Positions 40,465 through 51,263 of a stretch of DNA of 64,000 nucleotides are shown here, piece by piece. The stretch's first letter is position 1, and each line of letters opens with the position of its first letter. The translations under genes were made by a program, and so were the position numbers. Source of the stretch: Nitrosospira lacus (GTDB lineage: Bacteria; Pseudomonadota; Gammaproteobacteria; Burkholderiales; Nitrosomonadaceae); contig NZ_CP021106.3 of NCBI RefSeq assembly GCF_000355765.4, forward strand, positions 901,137 to 965,136. The letters run 5' to 3'. The notes under the pieces are model-generated. The model did no database searches, was not told where the DNA came from, and saw nothing but the letters and a program-made list of their open reading frames with translations.

Positions 40465-41124
40465 TCAGACAGCAATCGTCCGGATGCCGGTGTCGGTGCC
40501 CAGTAGCAGCACATCGGCGCCGCGCTTCGCGAAAAGACCGTTGGTCACTATCCCCGTTATCTGATTAAGCGCTGTCTCCAGTTCAACCGGGTTCAGAATT
40601 CGTAAACCATGCACATCAAGGATTATATTGCCGTTGTCCGTGATAAATCCCTGACGCAGTGATGGTTCCCCTCCCAGCCGCGTGATCTCGCGTGCCACAT
40701 AGCTACGGGCCATGGGAATCACTTCCACCGGGAGCGGAAATTTGCCGAGCACTTGCACGAGTTTGCTCTGATCCGCGATACAGATAAATTTTTTCGCCAC
40801 AGCGGCGACGATTTTCTCGCGTGTCAACGCGCCGCCCCCCCCCTTTATCATGGCCAGATGCTCGGTAATTTCGTCTGTGCCGTCTACGTATACCGTGAGT
40901 GCATCAATACTATTCAAATCGATAACCTCAATACCGTGTCCCCTGAGGCGCTGGGCCGTTGCTTCGGAGCTTGCCACCGCGCCCTCGATCTTGTGCTTGA
41001 TATTAGACAGCTCATCTATGAAATAATTTGCGGTGGAGCCGGTACCTACTCCAACCACACAACCAGCGGGAATGTGCTGAATAGCGGCTTGCGCCGCGGC
41101 GCGTTTCTGTTCATCTTGCGTCAT
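40465..41124 (-). CDS. rpiA: ribose-5-phosphate isomerase A
   Basis: RpiA interconverts ribose 5-phosphate and ribulose 5-phosphate in the pentose phosphate and Calvin cycles. Motifs [20 protein letters not shown] and [12 protein letters not shown] are all present; the length of 219 aa is normal. It is divergent from ilvA and 81 bp upstream of phoU in the same direction. Confidence 0.95.
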   Translation of the reverse strand: MTQDEQKRAAAQAAIQHIPAGCVVGVGTGSTANYFIDELSNIKHKIEGAVASSEATAQRLRGHGIEVIDLNSIDALTVYVDGTDEITEHLAMIKGGGGALTREKIVAAVAKKFICIADQSKLVQVLGKFPLPVEVIPMARSYVAREITRLGGEPSLRQGFITDNGNIILDVHGLRILNPVELETALNQITGIVTNGLFAKRGADVLLLGTDTGIRTIAV

Positions 41125-41286
41125 GATGTATTTTGTTAATGGAAATAAGTTTTATCAGGATAATCCTATCCAGCCATTATAACAATGTGGCGGGATGGCA
41201 ATCCGCCGGACTTAAGAAAAATCGCCTGCAAGGCGCCTGTCTGGTTTGTGGCTTGCTGCTTTCCCGGCTGGCAAGAATAAAGCCCT

Positions 41287-41343
41287 CAGAATCCGTTCTC
41301 ACCCAATTACCTTTTTGCCTCGATTCTTCAAGTTGGACAGGCT
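41287..41343 (+). repeat. dispersed intergenic repeat, copy A
   Basis: This 57-base stretch beginning CAGAATCCGTTCTC aligns without gaps to 47217-47273 (40 of 57 bases equal by hand count) and partly to 52530-52575. It lies between rpiA and ilvA. Confidence 0.5.
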
Positions 41344-41403
41344 GCTAGGCCGGCCCCCGGCGTGCTAAAATTCGTCATTTCCGACTCGCGGACATACGCA
41401 GCG

Positions 41404-42915
41404 ATGAAAAACGATTATCTCGAAAGAATTCTCACGGCCCAGGTTTATGATGTGGCGGCGGAAACTCCATTGGAGCTGGCGTCCAATTTATCTGCACGCA
41501 TTCACAACCAGTTATTCCTGAAGCGCGAGGATATGCAACAGGTATTTTCATTCAAGTTGCGCGGAGCTTACAATAAAATGGTCAAGCTTTCACCCACGAT
41601 GCTCAAGCGGGGCGTGGTGACAGCTTCTGCCGGCAATCATGCGCAGGGGGTGGCGCTCGCGGCGCAACGGCTTCATTGCCGTGCAACCATTGTGATGCCT
41701 GTTACCACGCCACAAATCAAAATGCAGGCGGTAGAGGCGCGTGGCGCGATCGTGATAACCCATGGCGATTCCTATGATGAGGCCTATGCTCACGCATTGA
41801 AGTTTGCGGCGGAGAAACATGCGACTTTTGTGCACCCCTACGACGATCCTGATGTGATCGCGGGGCAAGGTACCGTTGGAATGGAGATCCTGCGTCAGCG
41901 CACCGGCCCTATCCACTCGATATTTGTACCGATAGGCGGCGGCGGTCTTATTTCCGGGATTGCAGCCTACGTGAAAAGACTGCATCCGGAAATCAAAATT
42001 ATCGGCGTCGAGCCTGTCGATGCGGATTCCATGTACAGGTCGCTGCGCGCGGGGCGTCGAATCAAACTTGCCCAGGTGGGGCTATTCGCGGATGGTGTGG
42101 CTGTGAAGCAAGTGGGAGTGGAAACCTTCCGCTTGTGTCGTGAACTGGTGGATGAAATCATCCTGGTGGATACCGATGCCATTTGTGCTGCGATCAAGGA
42201 CGTATTCGAGGACACTCGCACTGTTCTGGAGCCATCGGGGGCGCTTTCGATCGCCGGTGCCAAGCTTTATGCCAAGCGAGAGAATATTCGCGATAAAAAT
42301 CTGATTGCGATTGCCTCTGGTGCGAATATGAATTTCGATCGGTTGCGTCATATTTCCGAGCGGGCGGAGTTGGGCGAACAGCGGGAAGCAGTGATGGCGG
42401 TTACCATTCCCGAGCAGCCTGGCAGTTTCAGGAAATTTTGCGCCATGCTGGGGACAAAAAGCATTACCGAATTTAACTACCGTTATGCTGACCCAAAAGA
42501 AGCGCACGTATTTGTTGCAGTGTCGGTACGCAACCGCGATGAAGCAGCAAAGCTGATCAGGAGCTTGGAGAGAAGCGGCCTGCGCACCGAGGATTTAACC
42601 GATAATGAAATGGCAAAGCTTCATATACGCCACCTCGTGGGAGGGCGTGCCCGTGATGTAAAGAATGAACGTCTCTATCGTTTTGAATTTCCCGATCGAC
42701 CCGGAGCGCTGATGAAATTTCTGAACAGCATGGGTCACCGCTGGAATATCAGTCTGTTCCACTATCGCAACCATGGCGCCGACTACGGCCGGGTACTGGT
42801 GGGTATGGAAGTGCCCCCCGAAGAGAAAGCCGAGTTCAAGGAATTTCTCAAGCGGATGGAAAATCACTACTGGGATGAAAGCAGTAATCCGGCGTATAAA
42901 TTGTTTCTGGCATAG
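41404..42915 (+). CDS. ilvA: threonine ammonia-lyase, biosynthetic
   Basis: IlvA deaminates threonine to 2-oxobutanoate, the first step of isoleucine synthesis. The pyridoxal-phosphate lysine lies in FSFKLRGAYNKM and the phosphate loop is IGGGGLISG. Two C-terminal ACT-like domains (residues about 330-500) mark the isoleucine-inhibited form. The ATG at 41404 (503 aa) starts the usual MKNDYLERILTAQVYDV; a GTG at 41362 would add 14 residues and is less likely. Confidence 0.94.
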   Translation: MKNDYLERILTAQVYDVAAETPLELASNLSARIHNQLFLKREDMQQVFSFKLRGAYNKMVKLSPTMLKRGVVTASAGNHAQGVALAAQRLHCRATIVMPVTTPQIKMQAVEARGAIVITHGDSYDEAYAHALKFAAEKHATFVHPYDDPDVIAGQGTVGMEILRQRTGPIHSIFVPIGGGGLISGIAAYVKRLHPEIKIIGVEPVDADSMYRSLRAGRRIKLAQVGLFADGVAVKQVGVETFRLCRELVDEIILVDTDAICAAIKDVFEDTRTVLEPSGALSIAGAKLYAKRENIRDKNLIAIASGANMNFDRLRHISERAELGEQREAVMAVTIPEQPGSFRKFCAMLGTKSITEFNYRYADPKEAHVFVAVSVRNRDEAAKLIRSLERSGLRTEDLTDNEMAKLHIRHLVGGRARDVKNERLYRFEFPDRPGALMKFLNSMGHRWNISLFHYRNHGADYGRVLVGMEVPPEEKAEFKEFLKRMENHYWDESSNPAYKLFLA

Positions 42916-42979
42916 GGGCAAACTCGAATCATATGTAAGGTTTCTATAGATTTTCATTTGAAGAGAAAAAATCATACAA

Positions 42980-44302
42980 ATGGATCACACATCAGAACAC
43001 GGAAACAAGGCGATATCTGCTATTGCCGGCATCCTGCTGCTGACTATCCTGACATTGAATAATGTGCATGCGAACAATTTAAAGAGCACCTTGAAGGATA
43101 GCGGCATGGAATTCGGCGGCTGGATCAACGGTGGCGGGACTTACAATGCGAATAATCCATCCGATGGTTTCAATGGCGCCGTTACTTTCGCTGACCGGGC
43201 CAACCGGTTCCAGTTGAACCAGTTAAATTTGTTTATACAGCGCGCCGTCCCGTCGGAAGGCACCACTTGGGATATTGGGGGCCGTTTTGATTTCCTGTTT
43301 GGCACAGACGCCATTTATGCCCAGGCTTTCGGCATTTCGGCATTCGATGAGAATACCGGGGAACCTTCAAATAGGGGCAACTGGGATCTCAATTTGTGCT
43401 GTAAGTCGACCCGCACTTATGGCATTGCACTTCCGCAGGCCTATTTAGAGGCTTACGTGCCGATTGGTAACGGTCTTAATGTCAAGGCCGGGCATTTTTA
43501 CACGCCACTCGGTTATGAGACGGTTCCCGCTCCCGACAACTTTTTCTATACGCGTGCCTACATTTTGAACAGCGGAGAGCCATTTACCCATACCGGTTTG
43601 ATGGGTAACTATACAGTCAATGCAAATTTATCCGTTCTGGCTGCCGCGACCACCGGCAGCGCTACGGGTGGATGGGATGGCGGTTTCGATAAGCAGCTGG
43701 ACAACTGGGGCGGTTTGGCTGGCATCATCTGGACCAGCGACGATAAAAGAACCTCGGTCACGGTGGGCGGCACTTACGGAGAAACAGCCACGAGGGAACC
43801 CTGGATTATGTATAGCACCGTGCTGCAGCATCGGATCACGCCTAAAACTCACTTCGTTCTGCATCATACTCATGGCTGGGCAGGCAAGATTTTTTTGGGT
43901 GACAGAATCAAGAATACCGAGTGGTATAGCATCAACACGCACCTGACCTATGACCTCCTCAAGGATCTGTCCATTGGTATTCGTGCTGAGCGATTCAATG
44001 ATAGGGATGGCTGGCGTGTTTTTTCGCCCTACCGGATACTTTCCGCTACGAATAACAAGGGCGTCAGTTATGCGGGCAACATTCCATTTATCAGCGCGCC
44101 GGCCGACTATTACGCGGTCACCCTGGGTATGAACTGGAAGCCCGCAAAGAGACTGAAAGTGGACTGGAAATCGATGCAGAAATTAAATATTCGTCCGAAC
44201 ATCCGTTATGACAGAGCGGATGGTATTGATGTAGCATTCCGTCCTTTTGATGGCAGGAAGGATCAGTTCCTGTTCTCACTGGATGCTACGATTCCTTTTT
44301 AG
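42980..44302 (+). CDS. BBP2-type outer-membrane porin, paralogue 1
   Basis: This 440-aa outer-membrane beta-barrel has a signal peptide (cleavage near NVHANN, residue 31), a short coiled start (LKSTLKDSGMEFGGWINGG), alternating amphipathic strands and a terminal phenylalanine in SLDATIPF typical of barrel proteins. Shared segments with the two other paralogues are FADRANRFQLNQ, GRFDFLFGTDAIY, NGLNVKAGHFYTPLGYE and TTGSATGGWDGGFDKQL. The LCCKSTRTYGIA segment has a conserved cysteine pair. It is probably a general or anion porin; the substrate is not known. Confidence 0.85.
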   Translation: MDHTSEHGNKAISAIAGILLLTILTLNNVHANNLKSTLKDSGMEFGGWINGGGTYNANNPSDGFNGAVTFADRANRFQLNQLNLFIQRAVPSEGTTWDIGGRFDFLFGTDAIYAQAFGISAFDENTGEPSNRGNWDLNLCCKSTRTYGIALPQAYLEAYVPIGNGLNVKAGHFYTPLGYETVPAPDNFFYTRAYILNSGEPFTHTGLMGNYTVNANLSVLAAATTGSATGGWDGGFDKQLDNWGGLAGIIWTSDDKRTSVTVGGTYGETATREPWIMYSTVLQHRITPKTHFVLHHTHGWAGKIFLGDRIKNTEWYSINTHLTYDLLKDLSIGIRAERFNDRDGWRVFSPYRILSATNNKGVSYAGNIPFISAPADYYAVTLGMNWKPAKRLKVDWKSMQKLNIRPNIRYDRADGIDVAFRPFDGRKDQFLFSLDATIPF

Positions 44303-44422
44303 TTTTGGCAGGTCATGATCAGGGCGAGCGTTGCCGGTGGAGGGGTGGTTTATGCAACAGATGTGTTTTTTTATGTTTGAGAAAAGTGGTGGTGGATAGG
44401 TGCTGTGTAATATCGCACCTGA

Positions 44423-44445
44423 AAATAATAATGATTGCTATTTTT
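44423..44445. promoter_or_regulatory. possible Fur box before porin 2
   Basis: AATAATAATGATTGCTATT matches the Fur consensus at about 12 of 19 positions and lies 40-60 bases before the porin 2 start. This is a weak match by eye. Confidence 0.3.
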
Positions 44446-44485
44446 TATCAGGTCCTTATGTCTAGGGAACTAAGGAAATTCACAA

Positions 44486-45814
44486 ATGAAATGTCGGCCC
44501 AAATGCAGAAGCCGGATAATATTTGCCATTGCAGGGAGCCTGTTACCCATCGTTATGGGCTCCAGCAGCGCTTATGCCAATAATGTAGTAAACTTCTTTA
44601 AAGACAGCGGTATAAAGGTGGGCGGCTGGATCAACGCCGGAGCGACCTTCAATCCAAATTTTCCAGGCAATGGCTACAATGGCCCCGTCACTTTCGCTGA
44701 CCGGGCGAATCGTTTTCAACTGAATCAGTTTAATATATTCATACAGCGTACCGTGTTGACCGAGGGTAAATCGTTCGATATCGGCGGCCGCTTTGATTTC
44801 ATGTTTGGTACCGATGCCATTTATACCCAGGCTTTCGGCATCCCTACTTTTGATGTAAATTCCGGGCAGCCATTAAACCGGGGAAATTGGGATCTGGATC
44901 TGTGCTGTTCTTCGACTCGCACCTACGGCATCGCGCTGCCGCAGGCTTATATGGAAGCCTACATTCCGGTGGGTAACGGCCTGAACGTAAAGGTAGGTCA
45001 TTTTTACTCGCCAACGGGGTATGAAACCGTCCCGGCGCCCGACAATTTCTTTTATACCCACGCCTATACTTTTAATAATGGAGAACCTTTTACCCATACC
45101 GGTTTCATGGGCAACTACCCGATCAATAAGAATTGGTCGCTGATGGGTGGCGCCACCACCGGCAGCGCGACCGGTGGATGGGATGGGAGTTTTAACAGAC
45201 AATTGGGCAACTGGGGGGGGCTAGGCGGTATTACCTGGACCAGCGATGATATGAGAAGCTCGGTTAATGTCACGGGCACCTACAGCGAGACTTCCACACG
45301 AAGCAACCAGCCCTGGGGCATCTACAGCGTCGTGCTGCAGCACAGGATCACCACCAGAACGCACTTTGTTCTGCATCATACGCACGGTTATGCCGGGGGC
45401 GTTTTATTGAATGGATCACCCAAGAATGCCGAATGGTATGGCATCAACACGCATTTGTATTATGATCTTCTGGAGGATCTGTCCATAGGGGTGCGTGGAG
45501 AATGGTTCCACGACAGAGATGGTTTTCGTGTCCCCTCGCCATTCAGGGTGGTTGCCGCCACCAATCACACCGGCTCCAGTTTTGCGGGCGCTTTTGCTCC
45601 CACCGCGGCCCCCGCCAATTATTACGCAGTCACCCTGGGCATGAATTGGAAGCCGGCAAAAAGACTTAAAGTTGACTGGAGGCCGATGCAAAAATTGAAT
45701 ATTCGTCCCAATATTCGTTATGACAGGGCAGATGGTATTGCTCAATCCTATCGCCCTTTTGATGGCAGAAGGGATCAATTCCTGTTCTCTCTGGACGCGA
45801 CCATTCCTTTCTGA
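44486..45814 (+). CDS. BBP2-type outer-membrane porin, paralogue 2
   Basis: This 442-aa protein has a signal peptide ending near SSSAYANN and the same barrel plan as paralogue 1, with the closest likeness to it (FADRANRFQLNQFNIFIQR, LCCSSTRTYGIALPQAYMEA, GMNWKPAKRLKVDWRPMQK). It ends in SLDATIPF. It lies 183 bp after porin 1, and a possible Fur box is in the gap, so the two may be separately controlled. Confidence 0.85.
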   Translation: MKCRPKCRSRIIFAIAGSLLPIVMGSSSAYANNVVNFFKDSGIKVGGWINAGATFNPNFPGNGYNGPVTFADRANRFQLNQFNIFIQRTVLTEGKSFDIGGRFDFMFGTDAIYTQAFGIPTFDVNSGQPLNRGNWDLDLCCSSTRTYGIALPQAYMEAYIPVGNGLNVKVGHFYSPTGYETVPAPDNFFYTHAYTFNNGEPFTHTGFMGNYPINKNWSLMGGATTGSATGGWDGSFNRQLGNWGGLGGITWTSDDMRSSVNVTGTYSETSTRSNQPWGIYSVVLQHRITTRTHFVLHHTHGYAGGVLLNGSPKNAEWYGINTHLYYDLLEDLSIGVRGEWFHDRDGFRVPSPFRVVAATNHTGSSFAGAFAPTAAPANYYAVTLGMNWKPAKRLKVDWRPMQKLNIRPNIRYDRADGIAQSYRPFDGRRDQFLFSLDATIPF

Positions 45815-45887
45815 TTCAACCTGAATCCGGCGTCTGGATGGGATGGGGCTACGGTTTCTCATTATTTGAGAGCGCGCTTCCAGTTGA

Positions 45888-46277
45888 TTATTCATTACGC
45901 GCGGCGTAGTTATGTTGTACCGCTTCCGCTGCCATTTGGCGGTGAGCAGCCGCTTCCTTGATGTAAGCTTCCGCGGTTTCCTCGTATTTGCGTGCGAGCG
46001 CCCAAGTATGCGATTTTAAGTCCTGGGCCTGCCGGCCATAGAGATAACTTTTTTCCTCGTAATGATCCAGTAATTTCTTTTGTTCCTCAGCCTTTGTCCG
46101 CATTTGCTTCGCGGCACCTTCAAAATACCTCGTCAGCTCGTCATGATCGCTACGCGTTCTGGCATTCTGCACAGCCTTACGGATATTTGCATTCTGAACT
46201 GCCTCATGAGGGATCATCTGAGCGCAGGCGGCTAATACCGCGAGAGGCAAGACTGCGAAAAATGTCGCTGGTTTCAT
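45888..46277 (-). CDS. small coiled-coil lipoprotein
   Basis: This 129-aa protein has a lipoprotein signal (MKPATFFAVLPLAVLAACAQ, lipobox LAAC with cysteine at residue 18). The rest is almost entirely helical and charged (EGAAKQMRTKAEEQKKLLDHYEEK, heptad-like), so a periplasmic coiled coil is likely. The function is unknown. It is divergent from the SufR-like regulator gene and shares its 186-bp control region. Confidence 0.78.
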   Translation of the reverse strand: MKPATFFAVLPLAVLAACAQMIPHEAVQNANIRKAVQNARTRSDHDELTRYFEGAAKQMRTKAEEQKKLLDHYEEKSYLYGRQAQDLKSHTWALARKYEETAEAYIKEAAAHRQMAAEAVQHNYAARNE

Positions 46278-46329
46278 AACGGCTTTCCTTTAAACCTGAA
46301 CCATCTACCCATGATGGATTGTTATTAGA

Positions 46330-46361
46330 GCGCACTATAGTGTGCAAATGGCACTTTTGCA
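46330..46361. promoter_or_regulatory. palindromic operator candidate between lipoprotein and regulator genes
   Basis: GCGCACTATAGTGTGC (46330-46345) is a 16-base palindrome with one mismatched pair, and TGCAAA/TTTGCA (46343-46361) overlaps it as a second inverted repeat. Both lie between the divergent genes and fit a dimeric regulator, perhaps the SufR-like protein itself. Confidence 0.45.
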
Positions 46362-46463
46362 AGTTTTTCATGTTATAAGTTCTCTAAGATTGTATTATGT
46401 TGATGTTTATGTTGTATTGTGTTATCAATCAACATTAATTATTAAAAATTCAAGACATCGAAT

Positions 46464-47093
46464 ATGGGTGAACGGCAGAAACAATTGCTTAAGTTGCTGC
46501 GAAGCAACAAACCAGGTCTGAGTGTGCATGAGCTTTCAAAAGGACTTGAGATTACGCGAAATGCCGTGCGGCAGCATATTGCTTCACTGGAAGCGGCGGG
46601 ATTGGTGGCGCTCGGAGCGACGCGTCCTTCCGGGGGAGGGCGGCCTCAGAAGCTTTATGTTTTGACCGAGCTTGCCAATGAGATGTCTCCGCGTCAATAT
46701 TCCTGGCTTGCGCAATTAGTGGTGGCATCGGTTCGGCGCGAAGAAGGCGTGGAAAACATGGGCAAGCGCATGAATGAGATTGGTGCGAACGTCGCGCAGC
46801 AGATACGCAGCCAGTATCCCCATTTGACTACGCACAGGGAGAAGGTGGAGAAGCTCACCGAGGTAATGGATCAGCTGGGATATAACGCGAGGAATGCGAC
46901 GGTATCCGGGGATGAGGCGATAATCGAGGCCGATAACTGCGTATTTCACACCATGGCTAAAAAGGATCTCGAGATTTGCCATCTGGATAGGGGTTTGATG
47001 GAAACCTTTACCGACAGCAAGGTTGAGCAGCATGAATGCATGGCGCGTGGCGGAAGCGTGTGCAGGTTCAAGCTTACATCCAACGTGGAGTAA
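46464..47093 (+). CDS. SufR-like helix-turn-helix regulator with cysteine domain
   Basis: This 209-aa regulator has an N-terminal winged helix (SVHELSKGLEITRNAVRQHI, then a GGGRPQKLY wing). Its C-terminal domain has four cysteines, Cys159, Cys172, Cys192 and Cys200 (NCVFHTMAKKDLEICHL and HECMARGGSVC). This spacing resembles the iron-sulfur-binding region of SufR repressors. I infer an iron-sulfur or redox sensor. It is flanked by the lipoprotein and the porin genes; a palindrome lies in its promoter region. Confidence 0.75.
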   Translation: MGERQKQLLKLLRSNKPGLSVHELSKGLEITRNAVRQHIASLEAAGLVALGATRPSGGGRPQKLYVLTELANEMSPRQYSWLAQLVVASVRREEGVENMGKRMNEIGANVAQQIRSQYPHLTTHREKVEKLTEVMDQLGYNARNATVSGDEAIIEADNCVFHTMAKKDLEICHLDRGLMETFTDSKVEQHECMARGGSVCRFKLTSNVE

Positions 47094-47216
47094 TCTGTTC
47101 GAATAAGTTTTCTTCCCAAAGGGGCGATTCCTATCATGTGGAATTTCGTGCAACTGCACCGGCCCAGGCAGAGGCGTGTATCCTCGCAGCTTTTAGGAGA
47201 TCGGTAAAAGCATCCC

Positions 47217-47273
47217 CAAAATCCGTTCTCGCCCAGTCACTTCTTCACTTCAATTCTTCAGATACACCCGGCT
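47217..47273 (+). repeat. dispersed intergenic repeat, copy B
   Basis: CAAAATCCGTTCTCGCCCAG opens a 57-base stretch that aligns without gaps to copy A. Many of the differences are transitions. Confidence 0.5.
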
Positions 47274-47350
47274 ATTGGAATTGAATCTTCGCTCCCTTTT
47301 TCTCGCGATATTTTATACTGCGACTGAAGAATAATTTCCCCACACAATAT

Positions 47351-47392
47351 AAAAAAAGAAAAAAGGTGATCGAATGAGAGTCGATCACCTTT
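47351..47392 (-). terminator. strong hairpin with A-run (minus-strand terminator)
   Basis: AAAGGTGATCGA (47362-47373) and TCGATCACCTTT (47381-47392) form a perfect 12-bp stem with loop ATGAGAG. The A-run on its left would be a U-run on the minus strand. No minus-strand gene ends here, so it may also act weakly for the plus-strand regulator. Confidence 0.6.
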
Positions 47393-47667
47393 CATGAAAG
47401 GGTGTTTCATCGTCTCACTACCGGGATAATAAATTTTGAAAAATAGCTATTAACGCTATATGTACAAACTAATCCAGATAAACACGACGATAGTCATGAA
47501 TTGGTGAGTAATTTCTCCATGCATATGTCCATTTTTATTTTCGTCATAGCAGATCCCTGAACTTAACAAATTATTCACATAATTATCACAATAACTTAAC
47601 ATATCTCGTGTTACGTTTCGGGAACAATACCAATTCTAACTGTAGTGTTTCTACCGGGAGATCCAAC

Positions 47668-49095
47668 ATGACATGCCTGCCAGAACGCAAAGTCCAGATG
47701 CGGGTTGCCTTTATAGGCAGCTTGTTAGCAATGGCCATGCATTTTCCCGTAGCTCATGCTGATCCCACCACCGCTTACACCGCTGCCAATAATGCGGCTG
47801 CAGCCAATATTGCGGCTGGTACTGCAACGGATACCGCATCCGTATCCAATTCCGTAGTGGAGTTCTTTAAAAAAAGCGGCATAAGGGTGGGCGGATGGAT
47901 CAATGGCGGAGCAACCTTCAATCCGAGCCATATTGACGGATTCAATGGCACGGTCACTTTCGGTGATCAGGCCAATCGATTTCAGTTGAATCAGTTCAAT
48001 ATATTTTTAGAACGGGCCGTTGTGGCGCAAGGTAGTTCCTGGGATTTTGGAGGACGCTTCGATATCATGTTTGGCACGGACGCCATTTTTACCCAGGCCT
48101 ATGGTGTTCCCGCATTTGATGTGAATTCCGGCCAACCCCTGGCCAGAAGTAACTGGGATCTTGATTTGTGCTGTGCTTCGACCCGCTACTACGGAATCGC
48201 GGTCCCGCAGGCTTATGCAGAAGTCTATGTGCCGGTCGGTAACGGCCTGAACGTCAAGGTCGGCCATTTTTACACACCAATCGGTTATGAGTCGGTTCCC
48301 GCTCCCAATAATTTCTTCTACTCCCATGCCTATACCATGCAGTATGGCGAGCCCTTTACGCATACCGGTGCGTTGGGTAACTACTACATCAACAAGAACT
48401 GGATGTTTATGGGAGGCACGACTACCGGCAGCGCCACCGGCGGGTGGGATGGCGGTTTTGATAAGCAGTTGGGTAACTGGGGCGGTCTGGCCGGCATCAC
48501 CTGGACCAGTGATGATATGGGGAGTTCAGCCAATATCAGCGGGACTTACGCGGAGACATCCACACGAAGCAACGAGCCATGGGGGATGTACAGCATTGTG
48601 CTGAAACACCGAATTACCCCCAACATGAATTTCGTATTGCAACACGACCATGGTTATGCGGGGGGGGTATTGTTGAATGGCGTCATCCAGAATGCCGAGT
48701 GGTATGGTATCAATACGCATACGTATTACGATATCACGCCTGATCTATCGATCGGTGTCCGTGCCGAGTGGTTTCGCGACAGGGACGGTTTCCGTGTCTT
48801 TTCCCCTGGCCGCGTCAGTGCCGCCACCAACAACCAAGGACTTAGTTATGCGCTGGGATCGGGCCGGTTCGGCAATTCCACCAGTGCTCCCGCCGATTAT
48901 TATGCGGTTACCGTGGGTATGAACTGGAAGGCGGCAAAAACGCTGAAGATGGACTGGAAGGCGATGAAGCAATTCAACGTTCGTCCCAACGTCCGGTATG
49001 ATGCGGCCGATGGCTTGCATAACGTAGACTACCGGCCCTTCGGCGGGCATAAGGACCAGGTCGTGTTATCACTGGATTTCATGGTGCCGTTCTAA
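47668..49095 (+). CDS. BBP2-type outer-membrane porin, paralogue 3
   Basis: This is the third porin paralogue. The ATG at 47668 has GGGAG seven bases upstream, giving 475 aa; an upstream frame to 47608 is less likely. A signal peptide (RVAFIGSLLAMAMHFPVAHA) is followed by an alanine-rich linker (residues about 33-62) absent from the other two. The barrel shares FGDQANRFQLNQFNIF, LCCASTRYYGIAVPQAYAE and TTGSATGGWDGGFDKQLGN. It ends in LSLDFMVPF. Confidence 0.85.
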   Translation: MTCLPERKVQMRVAFIGSLLAMAMHFPVAHADPTTAYTAANNAAAANIAAGTATDTASVSNSVVEFFKKSGIRVGGWINGGATFNPSHIDGFNGTVTFGDQANRFQLNQFNIFLERAVVAQGSSWDFGGRFDIMFGTDAIFTQAYGVPAFDVNSGQPLARSNWDLDLCCASTRYYGIAVPQAYAEVYVPVGNGLNVKVGHFYTPIGYESVPAPNNFFYSHAYTMQYGEPFTHTGALGNYYINKNWMFMGGTTTGSATGGWDGGFDKQLGNWGGLAGITWTSDDMGSSANISGTYAETSTRSNEPWGMYSIVLKHRITPNMNFVLQHDHGYAGGVLLNGVIQNAEWYGINTHTYYDITPDLSIGVRAEWFRDRDGFRVFSPGRVSAATNNQGLSYALGSGRFGNSTSAPADYYAVTVGMNWKAAKTLKMDWKAMKQFNVRPNVRYDAADGLHNVDYRPFGGHKDQVVLSLDFMVPF

Positions 49096-49194
49096 TACCG
49101 ATCGGGTTGTGTATCGGTTCGGGCAGCAGCCTTCGGCAAAAAGCAGTCAGCGGTATCTCCGGGAGAAATGTAGCAACGCTATCCAGTTGTCAAA

Positions 49195-49623
49195 CTACGA
49201 TAACCAAAAATTCATTTTTATGTGGGGGATTCCCGCATCCATGAATTCTTTCTCCGCCACTCGGAAGCCGAATTTGACATAAAATCCGACGGCACGTAGC
49301 TGTGCATTCAAAGTTACCTGTTGGATTTGTCTTTTCCCCGCCTCTTCCAGCACTCGCAGCAACAGTGCACTGCCCACGCCTCTACCTCGCCACTCCTTAA
49401 GCACGGCCATGCGTCCAATAACGCCATTTGGCAACAGGCGGGCCGTCGCAATAGCATTCCCGGCTGGATCCATGGCGAGTAAATGCAGGCTCATCATGTC
49501 GAATTCATCCCATTCCAATTCCACAGGGACCTGCTGTTCAAGAATAAATACCGTTTCGCGCACCCTGCGCAGGGCCACGCCATCATCTTGCCAACTTGCT
49601 ATGCGTATTGTGTAGACATTCAT
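49195..49623 (-). CDS. GNAT-family acetyltransferase
   Basis: This 142-aa protein has the acetyl-CoA loop GRMAVLKEWRGRGVGSALL and the C-terminal strand-helix NAQLRAVGFYVKFGFR. It resembles the ElaA/YjcF branch of small GNAT enzymes. The substrate is unknown. It lies downstream of purA on the same strand after a 232-bp gap in which I see no convincing gene. Confidence 0.85.
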   Translation of the reverse strand: MNVYTIRIASWQDDGVALRRVRETVFILEQQVPVELEWDEFDMMSLHLLAMDPAGNAIATARLLPNGVIGRMAVLKEWRGRGVGSALLLRVLEEAGKRQIQQVTLNAQLRAVGFYVKFGFRVAEKEFMDAGIPHIKMNFWLS

Positions 49624-49855
49624 CCAAATCGCTTTGTAAGATCATTCAATACCGTTCCGCCATGAAACGGAGCTAAAGGCGATGGGAGCCATGACAGCAC
49701 AACGCATGCCGGCGCGGCATGCAGGCGACTGTTATAGAAGGTGTCTATCGTGGTATAAGGACTGGATGCGATATGAGCCATGATAACCTTGAATCGGCGT
49801 GCCATCGCCAAACCCGCAAACGAGCGGCCAACCGCCCAACCAAAAATCACACCCA

Positions 49856-51184
<1,329 letters not shown>

Positions 51185-51263
51185 TTACTGTTGAGTCCAG
51201 ATGGCCCGATAATCAGGGTTCTCCGAACAGGTATTTCTCAAATCAACATGCTTCGAGTTATAG

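Larger units (their letters stand above)
47094..47667. other. intergenic region before porin 3
   Basis: This long gap holds repeat copy B (47217-47273), a strong hairpin at 47362-47392 and an AT-rich stretch before porin 3 that probably contains its promoter. No open frame of note. Confidence 0.5.

Noticed and set aside
44305-44583. 92-aa plus-strand frame between porins 1 and 2
   Set aside because: It overlaps the signal-peptide region of porin 2 in another frame and has no protein-like features.
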